Positions 33,933 to 42,962 are shown, numbered from the stretch's first letter. The stretch: DNA of 64,000 bases from Salinicoccus sesuvii (GCF_042648145.1 NZ_JBHRWV010000002.1:186001-250000), one strand, 5' to 3'. The notes: generated from the sequence alone by a model not told the origin. Numbers and translations: made by a program.

Positions 33933-34802
33933 ATGCCGGAATTACCGGAAGTAGAATTGGTCAGGCGTGCTTTGACCAGAGAAGTGGAAGGCGCTAGAAT
34001 CGAAGCCGTGGCGTTTTCCGATTATGTGATTAAAGGGCACCAAACGGGGCGCAGAACAATCATCAAGGAAGATCTTGAAGGTTTTAGTTCGAAGGTCCAT
34101 GATGCGACAATCAAAAAGATTGGTAGACGCGGTAAATATTTGTATTTCATAATGGAAAAATCGGATGGTCTGTTCCATATGATATCTCACCTCGGAATGT
34201 CCGGAGCTTATTTTGTAAGAGATTCTATCGATGCTATCACAGACATCAACTATCGCAAGCATTGGCAGGTTGTCTTCAGACTCGAGGATGGACGCGCACT
34301 GATCTATTGTGACATCAGGCGGTTTGGGGAAATGGCGACAGTGGATAGATTAAGTACATTCCCGCCATTCACCCGTATGGCTGTTGAATATACAGATTCG
34401 GGTAGTCTGCCTGAATTTTTAGAGCGAGTAAAAGCACCGGGCAACTTGAACAAAGCGATCAAAGCTGTAATAATGGACAGTTCTGTCATACCAGGGGTCG
34501 GCAATATATATGCCTCAGAAGCACTGTATACTTCGGGCATATTGCCAACACGGAAAGCCGGTAATGTCTCTGTTACTAGGCTGATAGCACTGCACGAAGC
34601 TATTACTGACGTTTTTAACCTCTCTATTAAAAGCGGGGGGTCGACAATTTCTGACTATAGAGGTGTATCTGGTGAGAAGGGAAGTATGCAAGACCGCTTC
34701 AACATCTACCAGAAGAAGCACTGCAGGACATGTGGTGGACCGGTCAGGACGAAGATAATTGCGACAAGAAATACATTCTACTGTACAACATGTCAGAGGT
34801 GA
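33933..34802 (+). CDS. mutM: Formamidopyrimidine-DNA glycosylase
   Basis: Base-excision enzyme removing oxidised purines (289 residues with start Met). N-terminal PELPEVE gives the Schiff-base Pro2 and catalytic Glu3. The helix-two-turn-helix has IPGVGNIYASEALY. The C-terminal zinc finger is C-R-T-C ... C-T-T-C with the Arg-containing ATRNTFYC turn. AGGTGG precedes the ATG, eight bases after the polA stop. coaE begins four bases after its stop. Confidence 0.97.
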   Translation: MPELPEVELVRRALTREVEGARIEAVAFSDYVIKGHQTGRRTIIKEDLEGFSSKVHDATIKKIGRRGKYLYFIMEKSDGLFHMISHLGMSGAYFVRDSIDAITDINYRKHWQVVFRLEDGRALIYCDIRRFGEMATVDRLSTFPPFTRMAVEYTDSGSLPEFLERVKAPGNLNKAIKAVIMDSSVIPGVGNIYASEALYTSGILPTRKAGNVSVTRLIALHEAITDVFNLSIKSGGSTISDYRGVSGEKGSMQDRFNIYQKKHCRTCGGPVRTKIIATRNTFYCTTCQR

Positions 34803-34806
34803 AATA

Positions 34807-35397
34807 ATGAACCAGGTGATCGGACTGACAGGCGGTATTGCTAGCGGCAAATCCACCGCCTCGGACTATATAAAACAAAAAGGCTATCCAGTACTCGATG
34901 CCGATATCTACGCAAAAAAGTCGACGGCTAAAGATGGACCAGCGTACCCCGGTATTATCGAGCACTTCGGTAATGACATCCTCCAAGAAGACGGTGAGAT
35001 TGACCGAAGAAAGCTTGGCGCTGTCATTTTTAATGATACTAAGGAACGAGAAGTATTAAACAAACTGGTTCATCCTGAAGTTCGGAAACTGATGGACAGT
35101 GACAAAGAGGCTGCTTTATCGGAAAGTCACGTCTTTCTTGATATCCCGCTGTTATTCGAAAACGGATTGGATCGTCAATGTGACATAACATTGACCGTAT
35201 ATGTCGACCAGGAAACACAAATCGAACGGTTAATGGCACGCAACAACTTCGACCGGTCGGAAGCACTGGCCCGAATCAACAGTCAGATGCCGCTCTCAGA
35301 GAAAAAAGAGAAAAGCACGAAAGTACTTGATAACAGTGGATCGAAAGCGGACCTTTTCGAGCAGATAGATGAATTTATATCTAGCATCGAAAAGTGA
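34807..35397 (+). CDS. coaE: Dephospho-CoA kinase
   Basis: Last step of coenzyme A synthesis (196 residues). Walker A is GLTGGIASGKSTAS near the N-terminus, followed by VLDADIYAKK and DIPLLFENGLDR. The start is the ATG after GAGGTGAAAT, just past the mutM stop. The longer in-frame reading from 34759 overlaps mutM and is discarded. The downstream region to gapB carries the gapB regulatory palindrome. Confidence 0.95.
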   Translation: MNQVIGLTGGIASGKSTASDYIKQKGYPVLDADIYAKKSTAKDGPAYPGIIEHFGNDILQEDGEIDRRKLGAVIFNDTKEREVLNKLVHPEVRKLMDSDKEAALSESHVFLDIPLLFENGLDRQCDITLTVYVDQETQIERLMARNNFDRSEALARINSQMPLSEKKEKSTKVLDNSGSKADLFEQIDEFISSIEK

Positions 35398-35434
35398 CAT
35401 TTTATACAGAACTATTCTTCAAAACAACCTCTAT

Positions 35435-35467
35435 TGTGTTATACTAATTAATGAAAAGTATAACACA
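35435..35467. promoter_or_regulatory. CcpN-type operator pair at the gapB promoter
   Basis: TGTGTTATACT (35435-35445) and its exact complement AGTATAACACA (35457-35467) are 11 bases apart. Each half fits the Bacillus CcpN box TRTGHYATAYW at every position. The left box includes TATACT, the probable -10 of gapB. Confidence 0.75.
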
Positions 35468-35481
35468 AAGGGGTAATGGTG

Positions 35482-36486
35482 ATGAAAAAAGTAGCTATTA
35501 ATGGTCTTGGAAGAATCGGCAGGATGGTTTTCCGCATTGCCGCTGCTTCAGAAGACATCGAACTTGTTGCAGTGAATGCAAGCTATCCTGCAGAAACAAT
35601 TGCACACCTTCTCAACTATGATACAACGCACGGGGTATGGGGTAAGCATGTCGAGGTGAAAGATGAAAGTCTCTCGATTGGTGGCAGAGAGATACTGCTT
35701 ACAAATGAAAGGAATCCTGAGAATCTGCCGTGGGAGTCCCTCGGCATTGATCTAGTCATAGAAGCCACCGGTGCATTCAACCATGGCGATAAAGCCAGTG
35801 CCCATGTTAATGCCGGTGCAAAGAAAGTTCTTCTGACTGCACCATCCAAGGGAGGCGATGTCCAGACGATTGTACTGGGTGTAAATGACGAGGCGCTCGA
35901 TCTCGGAACATATGATGTGTTTTCGAATGCTTCTTGCACGACCAACTGTCTGGCACCCGTCGTAAAAGTACTGGATGATGCGTTCGGTATTAAAAATGGT
36001 CTCATGACAACAGTGCATGCATATACAAATGACCAGAAAAATATCGACAATCCGCATAAAGATTTGCGTAGGGCACGTTCATGTGGGGATAACATTATTC
36101 CGACATCTACCGGAGCTGCTAAGGCACTGGGTGTCGTGCTCCCGCAATTAAAAGGCAAACTGCATGGTCTAGCACTGCGTGTGCCGGTATCAAATGTGTC
36201 ACTGGTCGACCTTGTCGTTGATCTCGATACACCGGTGACAAAAGATACATTGAACAAGGCATTTGAAGATCAGGCAGAGGGCGAACTTTCAGGTATTCTC
36301 GGTGTCAACGAGGCACCACTCGTATCAAGTGATTTCAATACCGACAGCAGAAGCTCTATCGTCGATGCTTCACTGACTATGGTTATGGATGACAATAAGG
36401 TAAAAGTGCTCGCTTGGTATGATAACGAATGGGGATACTCGACACGGGTTGTGGAACTTGCTGAGAAAATTGTACAGGAGCTATAA
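35482..36486 (+). CDS. gapB: Glyceraldehyde-3-phosphate dehydrogenase, gluconeogenic GapB
   Basis: NADP-preferring GAPDH working in the gluconeogenic direction (334 residues). It starts MKKVAINGLGRIGRMVFRIA. The catalytic Cys152 is in NASCTTNC, with HAYTNDQ and YDNEWGYS downstream. VNASYPAETIAHLLNYDTTHG is characteristic of GapB rather than glycolytic GapA. Two in-frame ATG codons occur (35476, 35482). AAAGGGG is eight bases from the second. In Bacillus gapB is repressed by CcpN on sugars, and the palindromic CcpN-type boxes upstream say the same control applies here. Confidence 0.96.
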   Translation: MKKVAINGLGRIGRMVFRIAAASEDIELVAVNASYPAETIAHLLNYDTTHGVWGKHVEVKDESLSIGGREILLTNERNPENLPWESLGIDLVIEATGAFNHGDKASAHVNAGAKKVLLTAPSKGGDVQTIVLGVNDEALDLGTYDVFSNASCTTNCLAPVVKVLDDAFGIKNGLMTTVHAYTNDQKNIDNPHKDLRRARSCGDNIIPTSTGAAKALGVVLPQLKGKLHGLALRVPVSNVSLVDLVVDLDTPVTKDTLNKAFEDQAEGELSGILGVNEAPLVSSDFNTDSRSSIVDASLTMVMDDNKVKVLAWYDNEWGYSTRVVELAEKIVQEL

Positions 36487-36492
36487 TAGTTT

Positions 36493-36526
36493 TAAAAAGA
36501 AGAAACTGATGTTTCTTCTTTTTTTA
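36493..36526 (+). terminator. Terminator after gapB
   Basis: AAAAAGAAGAAAC pairs with GTTTCTTCTTTTT around TGAT, extended by further T. Confidence 0.88.
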
Positions 36527-36577
36527 TTCTTAATATATTATAATGGTATACTAATCCTTGAGAAGTGAGGTGGTCAT

Positions 36578-37051
36578 ATGAAATGTCCAAACTGCCATCA
36601 GACGAGTTCCAGGGTCGTCGATTCCAGACATACCGATGAGGTGTCAGCCATACGCAGAAGAAGGGAATGTGAGAACTGCGGTTTTAGGTTTACCACTTTT
36701 GAACGCATGGAACTCTCTCCGCTTGTCGTGGTCAAAAAGGATGGCAACAGGGAAGTCTTCAACCGAGAGAAGCTCATGGATGGATTATTGAGAGCGTGCG
36801 AGAAGCGCCCGATACCATATGAAGCACTGGAGAAGACGACTGCCCGCATAGAATCGGCGCTCAGAAATTTAAATAAGCCGGAAATCACAAGCAATGAAAT
36901 CGGTGAGTACGTAATGAAAGAATTGATTACACTAGACCAAGTGGCCTACGTCAGGTTCGCTTCTGTATATAAGGAATTCAAGGACATCGATCAACTGATG
37001 GATACGTTGAATCATCTCACTAAAGGCAGGGATGACGATGAACTTCAATGA
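36578..37051 (+). CDS. nrdR: Ribonucleotide reductase repressor NrdR
   Basis: Zinc-ribbon plus ATP-cone repressor of ribonucleotide reductase genes (157 residues). The ribbon ligands are Cys3, Cys6, Cys31 and Cys34 (MKCPNCH ... CENCGFRFTTFER). The ATP cone (about 49-139) begins VVKKDGNREVF. GAGGTGG precedes the ATG. Its 3' end overlaps the start of dnaB by 14 bases, so nrdR-dnaB-dnaI is one operon, as in Staphylococcus. No NrdR box was found in this window, and its targets lie elsewhere. Confidence 0.96.
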   Translation: MKCPNCHQTSSRVVDSRHTDEVSAIRRRRECENCGFRFTTFERMELSPLVVVKKDGNREVFNREKLMDGLLRACEKRPIPYEALEKTTARIESALRNLNKPEITSNEIGEYVMKELITLDQVAYVRFASVYKEFKDIDQLMDTLNHLTKGRDDDELQ

Positions 37052-38387
37052 ACGGCTGAAACCGAACACAGAATTCATAGTCTATAACCCTGCTGCATTT
37101 GAAAAATCCCATCTCAGCATACTAAACGAGCTGTACCTGCCTCTGATTCATCAGGATGCAGCAATGGTATATATATACCTCCAGGAATCCTCAGCTTACC
37201 ATGAGGCACTCGAGATAAGATTCCATAAGGAGATAATGGATGCACTAAATACTTCATTATCAAGCTTTTCAAAAGTGCTGGAGAAACTGGAAGGCATTGG
37301 CCTTGTCAGATCTTTTGTATCTGATGAAGCGCATGATGATCTTTTCATATATGAACTGTTACAGCCGCTCACTCCGGAATCCTTCTTCAAGGACCCGATG
37401 CTGAGCTTGTACCTCTATAACCACATCGGATCGAATGCTTATAAAGCGAAGAAGGAGCGTCTATGCTATCCTTCTAAACCTGCAAACTTCACGGAAGTTA
37501 CACGCAAATTCACGGAAGTATTCCAAGCAGGTGACGGTTCAGGCTTCAGTATCCCAGAGGATTCCCTGCGGAAAGATAACATATCGACAGGTCCGAATGT
37601 CGATTTGGATGATTTCGATTTCGACGTACTTTTCACCCATCTAAAAGGGACGAAGATTGATCGTGCGTTCTTCACCAAAGAAGTCCGGATGCTCATTGTG
37701 AAGCTGAGCGTACTCTTCGATCTCAATGCTTATGATATGAAGCAGATTCTTCTATCCGCGACGACGCAGTATGCGGGTATTGATAAGGAGCAATTGAGAT
37801 ATGAAGCTAGGAAATATTATCAAAAAGAGCACAAGGGCAAACTACCGGAGTTTAAATCTCCTGTAACGGAACCAAGTGCCCAGCCCGAGCAACAAAAGAC
37901 GGAAAATTCCACGGAATCATACATGGAGCGTCTTGAACTGATCAGTCCACTGGATCGTCTGAACGATATTCGGAAGCATCAGCCGAGCGATAATGATCTG
38001 AAGCTCGTGACGGACATCATTGCCAAGACTAGCTTGCCGAACGGTGTCATCAATTTGTTGCTTGAATATGTATACCAGCAGAAGGAAGGCAATTTGAACT
38101 ACCCATATACAATGAAGATTGCGCGGGACTGGGAAGAGAAGGGTATTCGCTCAGCTAAGGAAGCATACCAGTCGATCATGGAGTTCAGAAAGCAACGCAA
38201 CACAAAGCGCAGTGGCCGGGAGCGCCAAGGTGAACGTAGGCCATCCTGGATGGATGGTTCGAAGCAGGCGGCACCAAGTGAAAATGTAGAAAAAAGTACT
38301 GTGCCTGAAAATAACGGTGTGCAGAAGACGGCGAAAGACGATCCGGAACTTCAAAAAATGATAGATGACTTTAGAAAATCCAGGTGA
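37038..38387 (+). CDS. dnaB: Replication initiation / helicase-loading protein DnaB (Gram-positive)
   Basis: Membrane-associated helicase co-loader of Firmicutes, not the replicative helicase (449 residues). It shows DnaB/DnaD-type helical domains: residues about 10-120 (STHLSI-like KSHLSILNELYLPLI start) and a C-terminal DnaB_2 domain (about 290-390, VINLLLEYVYQQKEGNLNYPY with the YxxxIAxxW motif). A charged, low-complexity tail ends the protein. Two starts occur (37032, 37038). The second has AGGG six bases upstream. dnaI begins five bases after the stop. DnaB, DnaI and DnaD load helicase DnaC at oriC and at restart forks. Confidence 0.93.
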   Translation: MNFNERLKPNTEFIVYNPAAFEKSHLSILNELYLPLIHQDAAMVYIYLQESSAYHEALEIRFHKEIMDALNTSLSSFSKVLEKLEGIGLVRSFVSDEAHDDLFIYELLQPLTPESFFKDPMLSLYLYNHIGSNAYKAKKERLCYPSKPANFTEVTRKFTEVFQAGDGSGFSIPEDSLRKDNISTGPNVDLDDFDFDVLFTHLKGTKIDRAFFTKEVRMLIVKLSVLFDLNAYDMKQILLSATTQYAGIDKEQLRYEARKYYQKEHKGKLPEFKSPVTEPSAQPEQQKTENSTESYMERLELISPLDRLNDIRKHQPSDNDLKLVTDIIAKTSLPNGVINLLLEYVYQQKEGNLNYPYTMKIARDWEEKGIRSAKEAYQSIMEFRKQRNTKRSGRERQGERRPSWMDGSKQAAPSENVEKSTVPENNGVQKTAKDDPELQKMIDDFRKSR

Positions 38388-38392
38388 TTTAG

Positions 38393-39322
38393 ATGGAACC
38401 TATAAACCAATTTTTAAAAAACAATAAAAAAATACAGGACAACAACGACAAGCTATACGAATCTTTGATTCGTCATCCAAGAATTGTTGAACTGATTGAA
38501 AACAGTGAGTTTGAAATCACGCGTTCTATGATTAAAAACGACTTGTTGCAGTTGAAACGTTACACCGAGCAATCCCTTGCATGTGAAAACTGCCCGTCGC
38601 TCGGACAATGCATTAATCATCCTCAAGGGTATGTGCCATCGATAGACGTCAGAGGGGGGAGGATTCATATTATCCATACGCCTTGCCCGAACAAGAAGAA
38701 AAATGATGCTTTCCGTGAGAAGGAGAAAATGATCGAATCCTACCACGTACCGAAAGATGTCAAAGATGCAACATTCGAAACAGTATTTCTTGATCCTGAT
38801 TCGAATCGTCAACAGATCATCATGAAGTCTATTGCAGCCAGTAAGAAGATTATTGAAGGCAGCGATACGAAAGGGCTCTATATTCACGGTAGTTTCGGCA
38901 TTGGTAAATCCTATCTACTCGGATGCATTGCCAACGAACTCAAAGAGCAGTCGGTGTCTTCAATCATCGTCTACGTCCCGGAGATCATAAGGGATCTGAA
39001 GGCCGGATTTAAGGATGGTACAACGGACAGCAAGTTCAATACAATAAAAAATGCCCAGGTCCTCATGCTTGATGATCTTGGTGCAGAGGATGTCACACCT
39101 TGGGTGCGTGATGAGGTCATGACTGGCATCCTGCATTACCGCATGGTCGAAGGACTGCCAACATTTGTTAGTTCCAACTACTCAATGGCAGACCTTGAGT
39201 ATCGTTACGCACGTACTAAAGAAAATGGTGTAGAGGAGACGAAAGCACGTCGGATGATGGAACGCCTGAGGGCACTCTGTGAGGAAGTGCAGCTTGAAGG
39301 AAACAACTACCGCGGCAACTGA
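38393..39322 (+). CDS. dnaI: Primosomal helicase loader DnaI
   Basis: AAA+ ATPase that loads the replicative helicase (309 residues). The N-terminal helicase-binding region holds a zinc site (CENCPSLGQC ... HTPC, about 63-103). Walker A is HGSFGIGKSYLLG (about 164-176), Walker B VLMLDDLGAE (about 222-231) and sensor-type FVSSNYS follows, then a C-terminal Arg-rich end MMERLRALCEEVQLEG. Partner of DnaB just upstream. A promoter and T-box for thrS follow. Confidence 0.96.
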   Translation: MEPINQFLKNNKKIQDNNDKLYESLIRHPRIVELIENSEFEITRSMIKNDLLQLKRYTEQSLACENCPSLGQCINHPQGYVPSIDVRGGRIHIIHTPCPNKKKNDAFREKEKMIESYHVPKDVKDATFETVFLDPDSNRQQIIMKSIAASKKIIEGSDTKGLYIHGSFGIGKSYLLGCIANELKEQSVSSIIVYVPEIIRDLKAGFKDGTTDSKFNTIKNAQVLMLDDLGAEDVTPWVRDEVMTGILHYRMVEGLPTFVSSNYSMADLEYRYARTKENGVEETKARRMMERLRALCEEVQLEGNNYRGN

Positions 39323-39325
39323 TGC

Positions 39326-39354
39326 TTGATAAATGAAAGTTGGTTGAGTATAAT
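39326..39354 (+). promoter_or_regulatory. Sigma-A promoter of thrS
   Basis: TTGATA (39326-39331), a 17-base spacer and TATAAT (39349-39354), immediately after the dnaI stop codon. Confidence 0.8.
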
Positions 39355-39361
39355 CTTATGT

Positions 39362-39600
39362 ATAATTTCATTAAATGAATTCCAAGGACACCACTTCTTC
39401 TGTGTTCATTCAAAGAGAGTGCATGAACTGCTGAAACATGCATAATGAACCGTCTGAGTGACTCCCTTGATATATGCTGGCTAATCCCCAGCCGGCACGG
39501 ACCGTTATTTCCGACTGAAGGCAGGCATTTGTCATGCGAATCAGGGTGGTACCACGGTGAAAATCGTCCCTCTATATTTTATAGAGGGACGATTTTTTTG
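39362..39600 (+). ncRNA. T-box leader of thrS
   Basis: Untranslated leader of about 270 bases with the T-box core AGGGTGGTACCACGG (39543-39557). A terminator stem formed by about 15-base arms (39561-39576 and 39580-39595) ends in a run of T. Uncharged tRNA-Thr binding should favour the antiterminator and let thrS be read. The specifier codon was not placed by eye with certainty. The whole non-coding interval 39323-39634 is accounted for by this promoter and leader. Confidence 0.92.
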
Positions 39601-39634
39601 AAATATGACCAATACGTATGGAAGGGTGAAGAAT

Positions 39635-41563
39635 ATGAGTGAAGTAAAGATTACATTTCCAGATGGAAATGTTAAAGGTTTTGAGTCTGGAGTAACTGCA
39701 GAAGAGATTGCTCAGTCCATCAGTCCTGGACTGAAGAAGGCGGCGCTTGCGGCTAAGGTTGACGGGGAGATGTACGATCTCAGAAGACCGATTGAATCAG
39801 ATTCAGAAATTGCGCTCGTCACAAATAAGGACGATGAGGGGCTAGAAGTACTGCGCCACTCTACAGCACATCTTATGGCGCAAGCACTTAAACGTCTCTA
39901 TGGCGATGTCAATTTCGGGGTCGGACCGGTCATTGAGGAAGGGTTCTACTATGACTTCGATATGGATGAGAAAATCTCATCGGATGATTTTGAGAAGATA
40001 GAGAAAGAAATGAAGCAAATCGTCGAGGAGAACATCGAAGTAGAACGCAAAGTGCTCTCGCGTGATGAAGCAAAAGCGCTCTTCAATGATGATCCATATA
40101 AACTTGAATTGATTGAAGCGATTCCTGAAGATGAAACAGTGACAGTCTATTCACAAGGAGAATTCACCGATCTCTGCCGCGGTGTCCATGTGCCATCCAC
40201 TTCGAAGATAAAGACGTTCAAACTGCTATCGACAGCAGGGGCATACTGGCGCGGTGACAGCGACAATAAAATGCTGCAACGTATATATGGTACAGCTTTC
40301 TTCGATAAGAAAGAGCTGAAGTCATATTTGAACCTACTTGAAGAAAGAAAAGAGCGTGACCATAGAAAGATCGGCAAGGATATGGCGCTGTTCCAGAACA
40401 ACCAACTAATCGGTGCGGGTCTGCCGCTGTGGTTGCCGAACGGTGCCACAATCAGACGTGAAATCGAGCGTTATATCGTCGACAAAGAGATCGCGCTTGG
40501 CTATGACCATGTCTATACACCAGTCATGGCGAATGTCGACCTCTACAAGACAAGTGGCCACTGGGAACATTATCAAGATGATATGTTTCCGACAATGGAT
40601 ATGAATGGTGAGGAACTTGTCCTCCGTCCGATGAACTGTCCGCACCATATGATGATTTATAAATCCAGTAAGCATTCCTATCGTGAATTGCCAATCCGTA
40701 TTGCAGAACTTGGCACGATGCACCGCTACGAAGCGAGTGGGGCAGTCAGTGGCCTTCAGCGTGTCCGTGGTATGACATTGAATGATGCGCACGTATTCGT
40801 CAGACCGGACCAGATTAAAGAAGAGTTCAAACGGGTTGTCCAGTTGATCATCGATGTATATGCGGACTTCGGTTTCGAAAACTATTCGTTCCGCCTGAGC
40901 TATCGTGATCCTGCAGATACTGAAAAATACTTTAATGACGATGAAATGTGGAACAAAGCGGAGTCCATGCTGAAGGAAGCGGTCGATGAAATGGCCCTTG
41001 ATTATATTGAAGCTGAAGGCGAGGCGGCATTCTACGGTCCGAAGCTCGATGTCCAGGTGCAGACGGCACTTGGAAAAGAAGAGACATTATCTACAGTGCA
41101 ACTTGACTTCCTTCTTCCCGAAAGATTCGATCTGACATATACGGGTAGCGACGGCGAACTTCATCGTCCGGTTGTCATTCATCGTGGTGTCGTATCAACA
41201 ATGGAACGTTTTGTAGCATTCCTTACAGAAGAATATAAAGGGGCCTTCCCGTTATGGCTTGCACCACAGCAAGTAGAAATCATACCGGTCAATCTGGACT
41301 TGCATTATGATTATGCTAGAGCACTAAAGGACGAGATGAAAAGTCATGGTATCCGTGTGAATATCGACGATAGGAATGAAAAAATGGGTTATAAGATCCG
41401 GGAAGCACAGATGCGAAAAGTCCCTTACCAAGTCGTCATCGGCGACAGGGAAATCGAAGAATCTCAAGTCAATGTCAGAAAGTACGGCGAGAAAGATCAG
41501 AATACTTTTGACCGTGAGGAATTCATCTGGCAGATTGTTGATGAGATCAGATTGAAGAAATAG
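39635..41563 (+). CDS. thrS: Threonine--tRNA ligase
   Basis: Charges tRNA-Thr (642 residues). Order of domains: TGS (about 1-62), editing domain with HSTAHLMAQALK and the downstream LCRGVHVPST (about 63-240), class II catalytic core with zinc-site MNCPHHMMIY and the GMTLNDAHVFV / HRGVVSTMERF motifs, then an anticodon-binding domain from about 540. The ATG at 39635 follows GGAAGGGTGAAG. The upstream in-frame ATG at 39605 lies just after the leader terminator and is not favoured. Controlled by the T-box. Confidence 0.98.
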   Translation: MSEVKITFPDGNVKGFESGVTAEEIAQSISPGLKKAALAAKVDGEMYDLRRPIESDSEIALVTNKDDEGLEVLRHSTAHLMAQALKRLYGDVNFGVGPVIEEGFYYDFDMDEKISSDDFEKIEKEMKQIVEENIEVERKVLSRDEAKALFNDDPYKLELIEAIPEDETVTVYSQGEFTDLCRGVHVPSTSKIKTFKLLSTAGAYWRGDSDNKMLQRIYGTAFFDKKELKSYLNLLEERKERDHRKIGKDMALFQNNQLIGAGLPLWLPNGATIRREIERYIVDKEIALGYDHVYTPVMANVDLYKTSGHWEHYQDDMFPTMDMNGEELVLRPMNCPHHMMIYKSSKHSYRELPIRIAELGTMHRYEASGAVSGLQRVRGMTLNDAHVFVRPDQIKEEFKRVVQLIIDVYADFGFENYSFRLSYRDPADTEKYFNDDEMWNKAESMLKEAVDEMALDYIEAEGEAAFYGPKLDVQVQTALGKEETLSTVQLDFLLPERFDLTYTGSDGELHRPVVIHRGVVSTMERFVAFLTEEYKGAFPLWLAPQQVEIIPVNLDLHYDYARALKDEMKSHGIRVNIDDRNEKMGYKIREAQMRKVPYQVVIGDREIEESQVNVRKYGEKDQNTFDREEFIWQIVDEIRLKK

Positions 41564-41567
41564 CTGC

Positions 41568-41596
41568 TTGACATCTGCGCTTTGAGCGTGTAGTAT
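41568..41596 (+). promoter_or_regulatory. Sigma-A promoter of infC-rpmI-rplT
   Basis: TTGACA (41568-41573), 17-base spacer, TAGTAT (41591-41596). It begins four bases after the thrS stop. Confidence 0.78.
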
Positions 41597-41599
41597 ATT

Positions 41600-41757
41600 A
41601 AGAGTTGATAAGAACGGACAAGAAGAAGCTCCCGCTTCTCACCCGCAAGCACCAACGGTAGCGACCGGGTTAGTACAGTAAGAATGACATGGATCAGAAC
41701 ATTCTGTTCCATGCATCTTGATGCTGGTTGGCGGGCGCATATTGTGCCCGCCCTTTT
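41600..41757 (+). ncRNA. L20-type autoregulatory leader of the infC operon
   Basis: Structured leader of about 190 bases between promoter and infC, ending in a GC-rich terminator (GGCGGGC at 41730-41736 with GCCCGCC at 41745-41751, then CTTTTT). Bacillus and relatives have an L20-responsive attenuator here (Rfam L20_leader), in which ribosomal protein L20 promotes termination. Placement and terminator support the same device. The pairing that competes with it was not traced in full. Confidence 0.75.
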
Positions 41758-41790
41758 TGTTCGTCTTCAAACTATATGGAGGTGTCAAAG

Positions 41791-42315
41791 ATAGCTAAGG
41801 ACCAAACATTAATCAATGACAGAATCCGCGCCAAAGAAGTACGCCTGATCGGTCAGGACGGTTCCCAACTCGGCATCAAACCTAAACGCGAAGCCCAAGA
41901 AATGGCAGAGCGTGTGGAATTGGACCTTGTACTTGTGGCTCCGAACGCGAAACCACCGGTTGCCCGCATCATGGACTATGGCAAGTATAAGTACGAGCAG
42001 CAGCGTAAAGAGAAAGAAGCGCGTAAAAAGCAGAAAGTGATCAATGTCAAGGAGATCAGACTTTCTCCGACAATCGAAGATCACGACTTCAATACCAAGT
42101 TGAAAAACGCAAAGAAATTCCTTGCGAAAGAAGACAAGGTAAAAGTTTCAATCCGATTCCGTGGACGTGCAATCACCCACAAGGATATCGGCCGCAAAGT
42201 TTTAGAACGATTTGCTAGCGAATTGTCTGAAGTTGCAACAGTTGAACAAAGACCTAAGATGGAAGGTCGTTCAATGTTTCTGGTGGTTGCACCCATCGTC
42301 GACAAAAACCAATAA
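41791..42315 (+). CDS. infC: Translation initiation factor IF-3, AUA start
   Basis: IF-3 (174 residues) keeps 30S subunits free and checks start codons. The protein reads IAKDQTLINDRIRAKEVRLIGQ, matching staphylococcal IF-3. The ribosome site GGAGGTG occupies 41778-41784, and six bases later the first codon of the conserved sequence is ATA at 41791. The in-frame ATG at 41776 overlaps that ribosome site and cannot use it. A rare start codon (AUU in E. coli and Bacillus) lets IF-3 repress its own translation, so AUA is biologically sensible. First gene of infC-rpmI-rplT. Confidence 0.93.
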   Translation: MAKDQTLINDRIRAKEVRLIGQDGSQLGIKPKREAQEMAERVELDLVLVAPNAKPPVARIMDYGKYKYEQQRKEKEARKKQKVINVKEIRLSPTIEDHDFNTKLKNAKKFLAKEDKVKVSIRFRGRAITHKDIGRKVLERFASELSEVATVEQRPKMEGRSMFLVVAPIVDKNQ

Positions 42316-42333
42316 TCCGGAGGTTAAGATCCC

Positions 42334-42534
42334 ATGCCAAAAATGAAAACTCACAAAGGTTATGCTAAACGCGTCAAGCGTACTGGAACAGGTAAATTCA
42401 AACGCAACAGTGCGTTCACTTCCCACCTGTTTGCAAACAAATCCACTAAACAGAAGCGTCACTTGAGAAAATCAAAACTGGTTTCCAAAGGCGACCACAA
42501 ACGTATCCAAAAACTACTATCATACGTAAAATAA
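42334..42534 (+). CDS. rpmI: Ribosomal protein bL35
   Basis: Basic 66-residue large-subunit protein, MPKMKTHKGYAKRVKRTGTGKFKR, with the standard C-terminus RIQKLLSYVK. CGGAGG precedes the ATG. Lies between infC and rplT in the usual order, and is under the control of the leader at 41600-41757. Confidence 0.98.
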   Translation: MPKMKTHKGYAKRVKRTGTGKFKRNSAFTSHLFANKSTKQKRHLRKSKLVSKGDHKRIQKLLSYVK

Positions 42535-42558
42535 TCGATCGATTAAGGAGGAGCAAAA

Positions 42559-42918
42559 ATGGCACGTGTTAAGAATGGTTTGACGTCCCGTAAAAGACGT
42601 AAAAAAGTATTGAAGCAAGCAAAAGGATATTTTGGTGCAAAACGCACACTCTATAGAACAGCTAAACAGCAAGTCATCAAATCCGGTCAGTATGCATATC
42701 GTGACCGCCGTCAGACAAAACGCGAATTCCGCAAGCTTTGGATCGCGCGTATCAATGCAGGCGCTCGTCAGAATGGCATCAGCTACAGCCGTCTTATGAA
42801 CGGACTGAAAACTGCTGGTATCGACATCAACAGAAAAATGCTTTCTGAAATCGCGATTTCAGACGAAAAAGCATTCACTGAGATTGTTAACCAAGCTAAA
42901 AATGCACTAAATAAGTAA
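42559..42918 (+). CDS. rplT: Ribosomal protein bL20
   Basis: Large-subunit assembly protein (119 residues) with the usual MARVKNGLTSRKRRKKVLKQAKGY-type basic N-terminus and NGISYSRLMNGLKTAGIDINRKMLSE in the globular end. In Bacillus it also represses its own operon through the infC leader. AAGGAGG precedes the ATG. Operon ends in the terminator downstream. Confidence 0.98.
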   Translation: MARVKNGLTSRKRRKKVLKQAKGYFGAKRTLYRTAKQQVIKSGQYAYRDRRQTKREFRKLWIARINAGARQNGISYSRLMNGLKTAGIDINRKMLSEIAISDEKAFTEIVNQAKNALNK

Positions 42919-42926
42919 TCCTACTT

Positions 42927-42962
42927 AAAAACCACTCATTCCTCAGAATGAGTGGTTTTTTT
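42927..42962. terminator. Terminator after rplT, shared with convergent gene
   Basis: AAAAACCACTCATTC pairs with GAATGAGTGGTTTTT around CTCA and is followed by T. The convergent small gene ends at 42961. Confidence 0.9.
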
